64,000 nucleotides of DNA from Alternaria dauci (Eukaryota > Ascomycota > Dothideomycetes > Pleosporales > Pleosporaceae), in the NCBI RefSeq assembly GCF_042100115.1, contig NC_091275.1, forward strand, positions 3,348,001-3,412,000, written 5' to 3'. Below the pieces are notes generated by a model. The model was not told where the DNA came from. It saw only the letters and a program-made list of their open reading frames with translations, and did no database searches. Below, one piece after another: positions 22,757 to 35,047 of this stretch. Position 1 is the first letter of the stretch; each line of letters starts with the position of its first letter. The position numbers and the translations under genes are program-made.

Positions 22757-24560
22757 TCAATCGATCGTAGTGAACCCATCTTCGACTGGGAGCTCTGCTG
22801 AATGAAGCTTGATAGCGATCTTCCGCATGTACAGCTCGCATGACCTGCAATTCTGCCACCCATCATCGCTTAACAGATGCTCTAGACGCCATTCACAGTT
22901 ATCGTTATGAATCACAGCATCCGTTGAGCCGACATCATTGATATCAGCTGCAGCGTCCTCGCACTGTATTTGCTTTGATATACCTTCATCCTCTTGCGGG
23001 AGCACCCGCTCTGCTTTTTTGCCCTTCTTCTTTTTCTTCTTATCCGGCGCAGTTGCACTGAGCGAAGCCCATCCATTCGCGTTTTCCTCTTTCTTCTTAC
23101 GCTCAGCCTCTTCTCCAGCCTCCCTTACGAGTCGCTCATTCTCTGTCGCTAGACGCTCTTCCTCTTTTAGCCGTGCCACCTCTGCCTCTTCTTGTCGCCT
23201 AATCTCATCGGCCTCCTTTTCTTTCTCGCGCCTTACATCTTCATCTTCATTCATTCTCGTCACCCTGTCCAACTTGGCTTTTAGCTTCTTCCCTCGGAAC
23301 TTAGAAAGTCCCGCATAAGGATCTTTCTGCGCTCCAGGTTCGACTGTAGCAAGAGTGGCGACATCAGTGATAGCTGGTGTTGCACCAACCTCGGACTGGA
23401 CGTCGGGTAGTGGCGCTGGAGGGGGCGCAGAGTCAGTCTTCAACATTGAATTCTTCTTGCTCTTCTTCTTTGGGACCCAGGAAACATCCCAGTCGTCTGA
23501 CAATGACTGGACCTCGATTTCGTCAGATTTGTCTTGAATAACAGTAGAGCTTGCGGCGACAACACTTCGTTCTTGAGATTGCGCAATAGTCGCGTGCTCT
23601 TTTTGAAGCTGCTGGACCTCAACGATGTCTTTGTATGATTCCCATGACTGACCGTCATCTCTCTCTTTCACATAGGTTCTTTCCTTGCTGGGTGAAGGTG
23701 AGGCTAGTGGCGCATTGTCTTCCAGTCGGCTACCAGAGCCGTGACCCTGATCTTGAGGTTGCCAGGCACCCACTGAGTCACCCAAAGTTCCTGAGTGAGA
23801 TCCTAGTAGCTCACCGTGTGCAGGCGCTGAGACTTTGCTTGCCGAGGTCTTCTCTTCATGTAACTTCTCTACTTCCTCGCTATAAAGGCCTACGAGATCT
23901 TGAGCCACTAATCCCGTCAATGTAGGGCTTTCAATACTTTCGAAGAAATTCGGCGCGGAGAATGCAGAGCGGTCGTGTTTGAAGGCCGATCGGACTTTCA
24001 GGGAAATGTAAGTCCGAAGCCAGACATGTTCGTCAGACGGCCCTGCAATAGAGTCTTCTCGAATAGCGCGTACGACATCATAAAGACTCATATCATTGCC
24101 CAGTCGCTCCAGCTCGATTTGCGCTAGAGTCTGGAGACCAGGTACACTGTACTTCTTGGCGGCTTCGAGGGTGAGCACAGCTGTCCGAAACTCATTGCAG
24201 ACGATGTTGTTGCTCGTGGTTTCGCTATTATCGCCGTTCTCATCCTTAAGTGTTTGGTAGAGACCCGTGAGCAGGAAGTGTATCAAGACGTGACCAGTGT
24301 TCGCGTCAACATCAGCGAGGTGGATTTCACCTGTCCAAGGGTCAGGACTTGGGATGTTTCCCAACCTTTGTAGCACACTATCCGGGAGATAGTAGATCTG
24401 TTTGGTCGGGCCGAAGTATACGTTAACAGAGGGGCTTGTATATGGGCTGGAATAGTCAGCATGATTGTGCTTTCTGGAACGGAGCTGATCTGGCTAACCT
24501 TATAACAGGCCGAGGAAGCGCGAAATTGGCTGCTTTCGTGCGCTTTGTCTTTTTCGCCAT
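22757..24560 (-). CDS. BTB/POZ-like domain protein with Lys/Glu-rich coiled tail
   Basis: Two exons: 24560-24499 (MAKKTKRTKAANFALPRPV) and 24446-22757, joined in phase by a 52-nt intron, GTTAGC to TTCCAG. The product has 583 residues. Residues 20-150 match a fungal BTB/POZ fold: SPSVNVYFGPTKQIYYLPDS, then ALLxFLLTGLYQTL-like and FRTAVLTLEAAKKYSVPGLQ helices. The middle is disordered and the last third has a long charged coiled coil (RREKEKEADEIRRQEEAEV) and a KKKKKKGKK nuclear-type basic run. A C-x2-C pair near the C-terminus (NCRSCELY) could bind a metal. BTB domains mediate protein-protein contacts, often as ubiquitin-ligase adaptors; no specific role can be assigned. Confidence 0.75.
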
Positions 24561-25296
24561 CGCGATCAAATGGGTTCGCGTAGCACTTGTGGTCTGTATG
24601 GGCCTTTGGAAAAGCAAGAGGAGAAAGTATTTGAGCAGGCGCTCCAGTTGGAAACGAACGTCTTTATCTTGAACGGTCTATATCTACCCCCATGTTCGGT
24701 GCGTGCATGAATATGTGCTGAGGTTATCCTAACCAATCATTCATACGTTGTTCATGAAGGACTCGTGCATATGCGCAAACACGACACCCTGCATACCACG
24801 CCGCTCAGCCACTTGACCCCGCACATGGATCCTGAACATGATCAGAGGCAATTTCTCTAGATGGTGATCGCCGTGATAAGTGCATGTGGAGCACACCGTA
24901 CCAAGGGCATCGCGCAGTTTGAACTTGATGCATGCTACTACTGCCATTGTAATCAGCTTAGGGATAACTAACTTTGTTTCCTGATATTTTGAGCCATCAT
25001 TTGCTCGCAGGACCAAACGTCGAATGTATCACCTCGCGATGCTTTTTTGAGTGGTGATCGCACTGCGCATTAGTATATGCGTGCACCCCCGTGAGTTTGA
25101 CTCGCAGACGCAGCCACGGCGCGTAATGTGTCACTGTACTATTGGTTCTAAGCTTGCGTAACGATTTTATAGGCTGGTGGTCTTGCACCCACTCATGTTT
25201 TATAAGCTGAACTGAGAAACCGTTCGCACTTGTTAGGTAGCCGCAATCCTGTCCAGGTAAGCTGCCATTCAGAAGCGTACTACGACTGGCCACACG
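24561..25296. other. Intergenic, divergent promoters
   Basis: No supported gene. A 91-codon minus-strand frame at 24741-25016 has no recognisable domain. This is the shared upstream region of the BTB gene and the zinc-finger gene. Confidence 0.35.
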
Positions 25297-26208
25297 ATGA
25301 GCATCTGCGTATTGTGCAATCGCACTTTCGGCAGTGACGCAGCGCTCAAGCAACACAAGGAGAACTCGCCAAAGCATTCACCTTTTGACTGCACGACTTG
25401 CAATCGCTCTTTCAGTAGCCACAATGCACTTAGTCAACATCAAAACGATTCTCCAGTCCATAAAGATTCCAGGCGAGACTCAGTCACTACAGCAGTAACG
25501 CCTATTCCCGTCATACAACATGCCTCTTTGCCATCCTCAACATCTCCCAACGTCCCTTCGACGATACGAAATGGCCAGCGCAGTCGCCACACCACGACAG
25601 AAAATATTTCACGTGCGAACCCGACCTTCGAATCGAGTTTCACCTCGATTGAAGAAAGTTTGCAAGCCCTCACTATATCTGATATCGAAACGATGGTCGC
25701 GCAACCAAAGATTGGCCGAGCACACGTTCTCACACGACAAAAGGAGACACGGACTTCGTTCACGTTTCCTGAACTGCACCAACGTATTGCCGAAGCCGTC
25801 GCGCCGGCCATAACTTCGACTTGGTTCAACAACAATATAAATGCATCTTCTGAACACGAGCACACGACGTGTGTGATGGGGGAATTCAAATGCGAGAACA
25901 ACCGATGCAGGAAGCACAGGTGGAGTAGTAAAGTCGTAGCCACAAAGATTAGGGGATACTCTTACAGTGGATACAGCGCCATCATATACAATCAGCGTTG
26001 CAGATTTTGCGACTGGCTAGGAAGCTTTGAACTGGACGAGGAGTCGTACGTAGAGCGGATTGCGTACAGGCTCAAGGTATGGGCAGGAGTAAAAGTTGAC
26101 CGGCCGCCGTTCAGTCGCATTCGAACCAAGCCACATGAACGTGATCACTGCGAGGGCTGCAAGGTAGGAGATTGTCCATGGGTGGAAGGATCGGACAGCG
26201 AGATGTAG
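25297..26208 (+). CDS. C2H2 plus 3CxxC zinc-finger protein
   Basis: 303 residues, single exon, clear ATG. Two N-terminal C2H2-like fingers lie in tandem: CVLCNRTFGSDAALKQH with a distal His, and CTTCNRSFSSHNALSQH with HxxxxxH spacing. A Ser/Thr-rich disordered middle follows. The C-terminal half is a zf-3CxxC domain: GEFKCENNRCRKHRWSSK, the QRCRFCDW pair, and the final HCEGCKVGDC pair. The combination is common in fungal hypothetical proteins and in oddly distributed receptor-transporter-like zinc-finger proteins. It is probably nuclear or RNA/DNA-binding, but the target is unknown. It is transcribed divergently from the BTB gene. Confidence 0.85.
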   Translation: MSICVLCNRTFGSDAALKQHKENSPKHSPFDCTTCNRSFSSHNALSQHQNDSPVHKDSRRDSVTTAVTPIPVIQHASLPSSTSPNVPSTIRNGQRSRHTTTENISRANPTFESSFTSIEESLQALTISDIETMVAQPKIGRAHVLTRQKETRTSFTFPELHQRIAEAVAPAITSTWFNNNINASSEHEHTTCVMGEFKCENNRCRKHRWSSKVVATKIRGYSYSGYSAIIYNQRCRFCDWLGSFELDEESYVERIAYRLKVWAGVKVDRPPFSRIRTKPHERDHCEGCKVGDCPWVEGSDSEM

Positions 26209-26450
26209 TCTCAATGTGGCGACATATTACAGATGAGGCGAGGCGGAATCTCACTACATCGGGAGTAAGGAGTTCAATGTACGTGGGAGCAATAGATTGG
26301 TTTCAATACTATCCTGGTCACACAAGCTCCACCTTGGTGCAAAGACACTGCTCGGTCTTGTCGATCACATTTGTATAAATCCACCCAGCATGCCGAAGTT
26401 CGATCATGATCTGAAGAGTGAATTCAGAACCTTCGCTTCTCCCTAGAGAA

Positions 26451-28061
26451 ATGAACACCTTGAGCGCTTCTCAAACGATGGACCTACCTCTCGTTGGCCT
26501 CCTTCTAGGCATGTTCGCTATGTACATAGTTGCCTGTCGATTTCGGCGAGCAAAGCTTCCTCCAGGACCCCCTAGCCTTCCGCTGCTCGGGAATCTTCAT
26601 CAAGCACCAAACAGTGCTCCGTGGGTAACCTTCACCAAGTGGATCAAGCAGTACGGCAACATTGTGTCGGTCAATCTTGGGGGTACCATTATCGTAGTCG
26701 GTGACTTTGAAACGGCGAAAAATCTGCTTGACAAGCGAAGGAACGTCTACAGCAGCAGACCGCGTCTTGTAGGATATTACGATGACGGATCGGAAGACAT
26801 CACTGACCCGATATAACAGGTCATGGGGCACGAATTAGTGTGTAACAGCAACCCGATCGTTTTCAAACCTTTTGGCGATGATTATCTACTGCATCAGAAA
26901 CTCCAAGCGCCGGTGCTGAGCCCGCGAGCAACGACTTGCTACACATCTATACAAGATCTAGAAAGTCAACAACTACTCAATGGCCTCCTGGACTCACCCG
27001 GGGACGTTGCGCACCGCGTTGAAGTGTTTGCAACGAGCTTAGCTTACTCGATGGCCTTTGGAATGCGCATTCACACTGGGAAGGAGTGGCAAGTGGAGCG
27101 AACTCGTGAATGCATGAAGAACTTTCATGTTGCTGGCCAGCCAGGAGTATGGATCGTGGATGCGCTGCCATGGCTCAACAACCTGCCTGCACTTATCGCA
27201 CCTTGGAAGCGCAAGGCTGCAAAGTGGTTCCACGAGCTTGACGACCTGCATGTCAAGAGCTACAATGAAGCGCTCAAACGTGAAGGCTGGAACTGGGCGA
27301 AGTATTTCCAACAAGCTGTTGAGGCGCAGAGCATGACGGAGCAGCAGATCGCATGGGATGTAGGTATCCTAGCTGACGCCGGTGTTGAAACCATGAGCGC
27401 CACCATCATGATCTTCGTCCTCGCATGCGTCGCACACCCCGAGTGGCTCCCAAAGGCGCAGAAAGAGCTCGATACAGTTGTGGGTAGCGAGCGCCTGCCC
27501 GATTTTGGCGACATGAAGAGTTTGGTCTACATTCAAGCCGTGGTGGAAGAGGTGTTCCGCTGGTGCCACCCTCAGCAAGCGGGCATTCCGCACGCGACGA
27601 CCCACGAGGACCATTACCAGGGCTACCTCATTCCCAAAGGCTCCGTTGTCATGCCGCTCTTCTCCGCGATGCGACACGACGAAGACCTCTTCGACAAGCC
27701 AGCAGAGTTCCGTCCAGAGCGCTGGATCGGCAAATCGCAAACCGGTAATTTCGGCTACGGACGCAGGATCTGCCCCGGTCGTTACATTGCGCGCAACTCA
27801 GCAAGCATTGTGATTGCACGCTTGTTGTGGGCGTTCAACATTCGCACGCCGAGTCGCGAGAAAGTAGTTGTGGAAGAGAGCATGTTCACTACGGGCTTTG
27901 TGTCGTCGCCGAAACCGTTTGCGTGCGTCTTGGAGCCCCGGAGCGCGACGCATGTTCGCGTTATGCGGGAGTCCTTCGAGAAGGCAGAGAAGAACATCGC
28001 CATCCTTCTCAGCGAAGTCCCGGACAAGCATGACGCGCTGGGTATCAAGGCGCGTGCCTAG
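26451..28061 (+). CDS. Cytochrome P450 monooxygenase
   Basis: Two exons, 26451-26769 minus the donor base (ends 26768) and 26820-28061, flank a 51-nt intron (GTAGGA to AACAG) that removes an apparent in-frame TAA. The join restores YSSRPRL-VMGHELV, the usual P450 order; 519 residues is the usual length. Visible parts are an N-terminal membrane anchor (LVGLLLGMFAMYIVAC), the Pro hinge PPGPPSLPLLGN, the I-helix AGVETMS, the ExxR motif (EEVFR), the PERF-type FRPERW, and the heme loop FGYGRRICPGR with the Cys ligand. The stretch between FRPERW and the heme loop is unusually short, by roughly ten residues. Members related to this type oxidise polyketides or other secondary metabolites; substrate unknown, and there is no cluster around it. 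Confidence 0.88.
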
Positions 28062-29736
28062 TGCTTGTCCACCGTCGGCCTTTACGCAAGTGGGAACGGC
28101 GACGCCGCCCACGAGCGAACCGCTGGGCTCAACCACGGCGCCACGTTGCGACATGGTGGCGCTTTAAAACTATCGAGTTCATTCACATGAGCCGAATAGT
28201 CTTAGCTCAAGTCGCAGCTTGTCTGCTTCCGCATCTCTATGGTGCCGTTGGAGAGTGACGCGCGCATGGCCGTGCTACGAGTGTTTACGAAAGGCGCGAA
28301 GAGGGGTGACGTATCGAGGGTCGGCCGCGCGGGCGGGACATGGTCGTGGAGGTGGTGCTGAATGCGCGCGAGCGCATCGCGTTGTACATAGGGTCCTTAG
28401 AGGCCGGCGGTTTGGGCTGTGGGCTGCCTTCGACGACGGGTTCGCGTTGTGGGTAAGGATTGGGATAGTATTGGAGGACGACGTATCGCATCTTAGCGGG
28501 CGAGCTCAAGAGCTGACCCGCCCATGTCCAAAGTGCCATTGCAATACATATGGGTGGTTTGTGTTTGCGCAAGGCGTTCAGTTCGTGAGGCGATGATTGC
28601 CTGCCGAAAAGTGGCGGTGCTGTCCTGTCACGTGCGCTGTGGCGGCGGCGCTACCCCGCACTGACTGCGTGGTTCTCATACTGTATGCAGCAACGCTGTG
28701 GTATTTTTCTTTGGAACGGCACCTTATTCCTCATAATGGCTTGTAATTTCGATAAGAACGGAACCTGCGCTACCGTCGGTATAAGCTTTGAGACCGCGGG
28801 ACGATAGTGCTTAGGGACGGCACAGTCTCACATGGCCCGTCAATCTCATTCCTGCCTGCCAAGGCTTTTCTCAACGCGACTTACGACCTTTTACGGGAGA
28901 AGTGTAGTCAAAGGCTATGCTCCTCCTTGCATACCAAAACAATAGAGGCGCGAGGAAAGCGACGACACCTTTGCAGTTGCTAAGCGAAATTTGTGTTTTT
29001 GCGACCCTGCGCGCTGCTGCATCTTGTGCTCGCACTCTGTCGCAGTGTTAAGGCGAAGTGAAAGAAGGCGTCCAGCTCCGCAGCCAGCGACGCAGATCGC
29101 GCAGAATCCACCTATCCACCGCTCCACATCGCTTCAAGACTACCTTACTTATCCCTCGTCACTTCTTGATTATTCTTCCCGTCTGTGCTCAGCATACACA
29201 TTCAAAGCGAATCCTCAGGCCAGTACGAAATCCTCTAAAGGTCCTCGCGGACGGCGTTCCTGGAACTGCGACGATGATGTGAACGCGCCATTTGGGCGGC
29301 GTATGCCATTGCCTGGCTCGAATTGATCGATAGTGGGCACCGTCATATACTGGGTGGGGTAGGTCGATGTACAGTATCGGGCCCTGATCTAGACCCGAGA
29401 TTCGGGAAGCAATATCGGCGTCAACACTGCGTATTACAACGGCCCTAGCGTTGGACCACGGCACGTGTGTATAAGAGATGTGGCTTGGATCTAACTTGTT
29501 CGGAAACAAGAGACCAGGTCACGAGGCGGAACTATTGCCTCTTCGCATGTAGCTGTACCGGCTCCACATCTTCCCCAGGTTTTCCCCCACAATATCAAGA
29601 TGTAGAATTTGTACATGCTCACTAGCAAATAGCCCGAATTACGAAACGTCCCGAGATGGAACCGGTATATAAGTCCAGCCCACAGAGTTGATGTTACCTT
29701 CATACGGCGCATACGCAAACATCCAGCTTTACGAAC
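28062..29736. other. Intergenic, about 1.7 kb
   Basis: No gene that I can support. A 106-codon minus-strand frame at 29189-29509 and others at 28219-28596 have no domains. A TATA-like GTATATAAG at 29664 lies about 70 bp before the glucanase start and is a plausible core promoter. Confidence 0.4.
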
Positions 29737-30973
29737 ATGTTCGCATTCACAGCTTTAAGCGCCTCTATTCTTGCCTTCTCTGCCCATGTTTTAGCGATCC
29801 CTACCACCCCTCATCGCGACAGCTATGTCAACTGGAGGAACTTCAGAGCCAATGGCGTCAACCTCGGTGGGTGGCTTTGTCAGGAAGCCACGATCGATCC
29901 ATATTTCTGGGGGACATATTGCAACGGTACCGCTGATGAGTGGAACTGCTGTGCCAGACTTGGCGACAAGTGCGCATCGGTCTTTGAGGAACGCTATGCG
30001 ACGTACACCACTCGCGATGATGTCGATAAGCTTGCGTCGGGCGGAGTGAATCTTCTTCGCATTCCGACCACCTACGCAGCTTGGATCAAGGTTCCAGGGG
30101 CGCAGTACCATTCGGGCAACCAGCAATCGCACATCAAGAGAATCGCTTCATACGCTATCAAGAAGTATGGCATGCATATCGTGCTCGATATTCATGGTCT
30201 CCCGGGTGGTATCAACGGTCTAGATATTGGGGAGGTGAGTCCTTTCACACGTGTAGTGCTTGCCACACGCATCGACTGACTATTTCCAGCGCGTTGGCAA
30301 ATGGGACTGGTTTAACAATCAGACCAACCTTGACCTGTCACTCAAAGCTGTCGACGAAGTCTTGTGGTTCATTCAGCGCTCCGGAAGTCCGCAATCATAT
30401 ACCCTCGCTCCCATCAACGAACCAACAGACAACCCTGACTTTTCCAAATTCGGCACCCCGGCGGCGTTGTCAGACGATGGTGCTGCGTGGGTACAAAGGT
30501 ACATTGATGCCGTTATTGAGCATACCAAAGTCGTGAACCCAAAGATCCCAATCATGTTCCAGGGCAGTTTCAAAGGCGAGCCATTCTGGTCAGGCAACTT
30601 CGCCGCAAGCACCAACATCATCTTCGACGTGCACAACTATTACTTCGGCCGCCCCAGTGATTCAGACAACGTGACCACGAGCATTTGCGCAGATGCAAAA
30701 AGGCTAGCTGGCGATGGAAAGTTTCCCGTGTTCGTGGGCGAATGGGCGATCCAGACCTTGTCGAACAACAAATTTGCGAATCGCTTCAAGAACTTGAACA
30801 CCGGGCTCTACGCATACAACAAGTACACGCAAGGGAATGCGTACTGGACAGCAAAGTACTTTGGCAATGTTTCAGTTGCGGGTCAAGGGGTGCAGGCAGA
30901 CTATTGGAATTATCTCAACTTTATCGACATGGGCATCATTGATCCTGCCGCGGGTCGGAGGAACTGTGCATGA
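29737..30973 (+). CDS. Secreted exo-1,3-beta-glucanase, GH5
   Basis: Two exons (29737-30234, 30290-30973) with a 55-nt intron (GTGAGT, CTGAC branch, TTCCAG) give 393 residues. Residues 1-20 (MFAFTALSASILAFSAHVLA) are a signal peptide. The GH5 fold is evident: GVNLGGWL near the N-terminus, VNLLRIPTTYAAW, HIVLDIHGLPGG, the acid/base Glu in APINEP and the nucleophile Glu in FVGEWAIQ. The family hydrolyses beta-1,3-glucan from non-reducing ends, in wall remodelling or glucan use. Several N-x-S/T sites fit a secreted glycoprotein. It is the last intact gene before the accessory region. Confidence 0.92.
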
Positions 30974-31088
30974 TTGCGATTCTACTTGCAACTACACCTG
31001 TATTCAGATAATGCGCGTTGCTACTTCATGTCATATCGATGTGGAACCCGACGCTGATGTTCTTCTTCTCTACACTTTAGGGTTAGGA

Positions 31089-31810
31089 TTACCCCTCGAG
31101 AGCGAGGTCCTTTGATGGGTAGTCGCCCGGCCACTCGTCGGGCCCGACCAAAAACTGGGCAGAGATCTTACCCTGCCACTCTGCGAAATCTTTAAGCTTC
31201 TCCTGTGTGGACAGATCTGCGCCCCGCCCTTCCGACGCAACGCCAAAGAAAAAAATTCATGAACCCAGAGCCACCAAGGAGCAGACAAGACAGCAGGCGC
31301 GCACCATTCTCTCCAGTAATGTGGTAGTAGTGCGGGTTGTCACGGGGTCCCCACAGCCAGTCTCCGGGGCGGCCGACTATCTTGGTTATGCCCTTAGGCT
31401 CTGAGACATAGAGAGTGAATTCGCCCTCGAGGATGTAGAAACCTTCCTCTTCGAGCGTGTGTACGTGCGGAAAGACAATGTCGGGCTTGTGCCAGGTGAC
31501 CTCGAGGAGCTCGAAGAGGCCTCCGGTCTGGTGGCCCTAAGAGTGAAAGACAAGATCGACACCGGTCATGACACCGCGGTTGACGTTCAGCTTGAACCTG
31601 TTGCTGGGATCAGACTTGAAGGGCCGATTGACCTTGCGGTCACTTTCATCGGGCATCAGCAGCCGGGCGTTGGGCGTCTGTGGACCGTTGGACGCAGCAG
31701 GCCGTATCGACTTGGGAACATCTTTCTTGTCTTCGTAGAGGCCTACGCCGTACTCGCCAAACGCCCTATTCCTCAAAGCAGTCTGTTCTTCAGGCGACCT
31801 AAGTTCTAGC
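31089..31810 (-). pseudogene. Cupin-domain (quercetin-2,3-dioxygenase-like) gene, truncated at the element border
   Basis: Read from 31810 leftward, the minus strand gives LRSPEEQTALRNRAFGEYG, then FPHVHTLEEEGFYILEGEF, the cupin metal motif (HxH...E), and PGDWLWGPRDNPHYY, a second cupin half. The end is WPGDYPSKDLALEG. The gene has lost its 5' end exactly where AT-rich sequence starts. It also carries an in-frame TAG after VDLVFHS (near 31540) and a one-base shift in a run of seven T around 31250, after which the C-terminal frame resumes. Cupins of this type often act as metal dioxygenases on flavonoids. The truncation is best explained by insertion of the accessory block into or next to the gene. 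Confidence 0.75.
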
Positions 31811-32015
31811 TAACTTTATAAGGTTGTAGGATATAGACCCTTTATCCCGTTAAAACTAGTCTGTGCGTAAGAAAATTAACTAGTTATCCTAACTATATAT
31901 CCTAGGTTAATATTAATATCTTTTATCTATAGGGTATTAAGTTAGATAGTAAAGATATTAAGTTAGATAATATCTTTAGGATAAAACTTTAGTTTAGCCC
32001 TAATATAGGTATAAA
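31811..32015 (+). repeat. Left copy of a direct repeat with a decayed 21-nt array
   Basis: Starting at AACTTTATAAGGTTGTAGGA the sequence matches the segment at 43,594 (AACTATATAAGGTTATAGGA) over about 95 bp, including a shared core CTGTGCGTAAGAAAATTA. Homology then continues through two or three units of a 21-nt repeat and into about 40 bp beyond. Differences are mostly transitions of RIP type. It abuts the truncated cupin gene. Confidence 0.8.
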
Positions 32016-35000
32016 ATAATATACTTATATTAAGCCCCCCTAGGCCTTAGGGATAAGGCCTATAGTATTATCTTATATTATATTACTAAGAAATTTTAAA
32101 ACTAAGCCTAAACTATCTTAGTATATTTAGAAGTCTCTTTTTACCTATAATACCTCTCTATCTATCCCCTATATTACGCTTAGCTATACTACCTTAATAT
32201 CCTTACTATTATAATTACTACTAATACTACTTAGAGATTAAGTAGAAGCTCTATTATATTATAGTAATTATATTTTAAGAGTGTAAGTACTACTACTATT
32301 ATAATTATAGTTATAGTTATAGTTATAGTTATAATTATAATTCCTTTTAAGTAGCTATAAAGCCTATATATTAGTAGTACTATCGCCTAAACTCCTCTAT
32401 AGCTACTACGTACCTAATAGGTCCTATCGCGCTATATCCTAAGCCTCCTACGTTATTATTATTATTATTATTATTATTAAATTAATTATCTACTACCTTA
32501 TTAATACTTACCCTATATATATAATTATTAGCTATACTTACTTAATATAATTATAAGATAGGGATAAGCTAGCTAAGGACCTACTATAGCTATTTATTAT
32601 AGTCCTTACTTATAACTATTTTAATATACGCCTCTTACTCTATTATAAGTATACCCCTAGCTACTATTATATTACTTAGCTTCTTAATATAAATATTCTA
32701 CTCTATAGAAATAAATAACCTTACTTCTATATTTATCTTAGTACTAGTAAGTAAAGTAATACTACCTAAGTAGATAAGAGTTATAGTAAATAAGCTATTT
32801 ATATAAAAGAGAATTTTATATTAGTCTTTAGTAGTAGTATTTAATAAGTTAAGAGAGGAGAAGTAAGTATTTAAGAAGGGGCTTAAGATACTATAAGATT
32901 TAAGATTATTATAGTTTAGGCTAATTTAATCCTTAGTACTAGTACTTTATATTTATATTTATATTAGTATTAAGTACTATTTATAACTCTAGGAATAGCT
33001 ACTTAACACGTTTAATATAATTATTAATTATAAGGCGTATAGTATTAAAGAAGGTATTTCTTTTTAGTAGTAAGCTTTAGGATAGAGTATTAAAGTAAAA
33101 GTTAAGAAATAGAAATTTAAAGAGCTATTAGTAACTTATATATTTTTATAGCCTTAAGTACTATAGTTATAAGCTTAGAAGTAAGCTATAAACTATAGTT
33201 ATTAACTAAAAAACTCCTTTTCTACTTTAACTTTTCTTTTACTTTAACTCTTCTTTTACTTTAATTCTTTTTCTTCTTAATATTACTATAACTTCTTAGA
33301 ACTACTTAAAGTTTAAATCTTTAGTATTTACTTATTTATTATTAAACTATATATAGCTATATATAATAAAAATAAGTATTTAAGAACTATACCTTTACTA
33401 TAATTTATTATAGTATCTTTTAATAGTATTATACTTATATCTTTTACTAGTACTTTTAGTATTTAAATAAGTTATACTTTAACTTACTATACTCTAAGAT
33501 ATAAGAATATAGTATTAATATATATAATATATATAATATAGATAAGAAGGGCTTCTTTCTTAGTATAGTAAACTATACTAAAAAGATCTGCTCTAAAGTA
33601 GTTTAGGAGGTAAAAGAGTATACTATAGTATTAAAGGATAGTTATAAAGAATAGGTAATACTATTAGCTTATATATATACTTTTAGTAATATATTACTAC
33701 CTACTCTTATCTACTAAGGTACCTTTAGGATTTAATTAAGCTAAGTTAATAATCTTTTAGCTAAATAATACTAGATTTTTATCTCCTACTTAGTAATAGG
33801 ATAGTTAAATAATACTTTAAGACTTACTTAGCTTTAGTAGGTATTTAAGTACTATACTACTACTAAAGCTTACTAGTAATAGTATCTTCTACTTCTTAAT
33901 AGCTATAGTAGCTACCTTATACCTAAGTTTTTAGAGTATTATAAAGCTAAATATATTATAGTTATAGTATATCCTCTATATTTAACTTATAGCTTATAGC
34001 TATTAGATATTATACTCTTCTTACTACTTTTAAAGTACTATACTAAGTAGTTTACCTAGTACCTCTAGTAAACCTAAGGCCTCTTAAGGATTACTAAATA
34101 TAACTTCTTTAGTAATTTTTAGCTAGTATAGAGCTCTATAATAACTTATAATCTTATTTTAAAAAGTTTCTAAGCTATAAGTTTATAGCTAATAAAGGTA
34201 GACTTAGCATTTTAATACTTTAATAACTACTTATAATAATAAGATAATAATTTAGGAATTAGAGAGTAAAGTAATATTAATACTTAGCCCTAGCTATAAA
34301 AGATTTTTAATACTATAGTAGTAAATAAAGCTAAAGTTAAACTAAAATAGCTATAATAGAGCCTATACTTACTATAAATTAATAATAAACTTTTATAACT
34401 CTAAAATATAAAGCTTTATACTAAGATTAACCTTATTATAAAGTAATTAACTAAGTCTATAATACTAACTATATAAGAGGGTAATAACTAGTATAGTAAT
34501 ACTATATTCTATAGTTTATAAAAGCTTACTAATAAGTATATATATAAAGTTACTAAACTAAATAAACTTATATAACTATAACTTTAAAAAACTTATAATA
34601 AAGAGATTAAAGTAGTAGTAATAGCTTATAAGAAGTAGGTTTAAGAAGCTTTAAAAGTAGCTTAATAATAAGCTAAAATTAAGTATAATTATAAGTATTA
34701 ATAATATACTAAAGAACTAGCTATATAATAGGCACTTATAAAGTAGTAATAATAAGCTATAACTACTTAAAAATATTATAATATAGTAAATTAGTATAAG
34801 TAAAAAGGTTTATATAAAGTAGTAAAAAATATAATAGAGTATTTTTATATTACTACTATATTAAGTTAACTTAATACTAGTCTACTAGTATTATCCCCTC
34901 TACTTAAAAATAGCGTATAAGGCTACTAAATTAAGATACTAGCGTAATATAAGTAGTATAAACGCTATAGTAATATCTATATAATAATACTCTTAAAAAT

Positions 35001-35047
35001 CTTATAATAATAGATATCTAGTGTAGTTTAATAACCTTATATTTGCA

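Noticed and set aside
22938..23318. 126-codon plus-strand Ser/Phe-rich frame
   Set aside because: Antisense to the Lys/Glu coiled coil of the BTB gene.
24997..25377. 126-codon minus-strand frame
   Set aside because: Overlaps the start of the C2H2/3CxxC gene and has no recognisable features.
26769..26819. Nonsense mutation in the P450 gene
   Set aside because: The TAA lies in a 51-nt GT...AACAG intron; splicing restores YSSRPRL-VMGHELV and the full P450.
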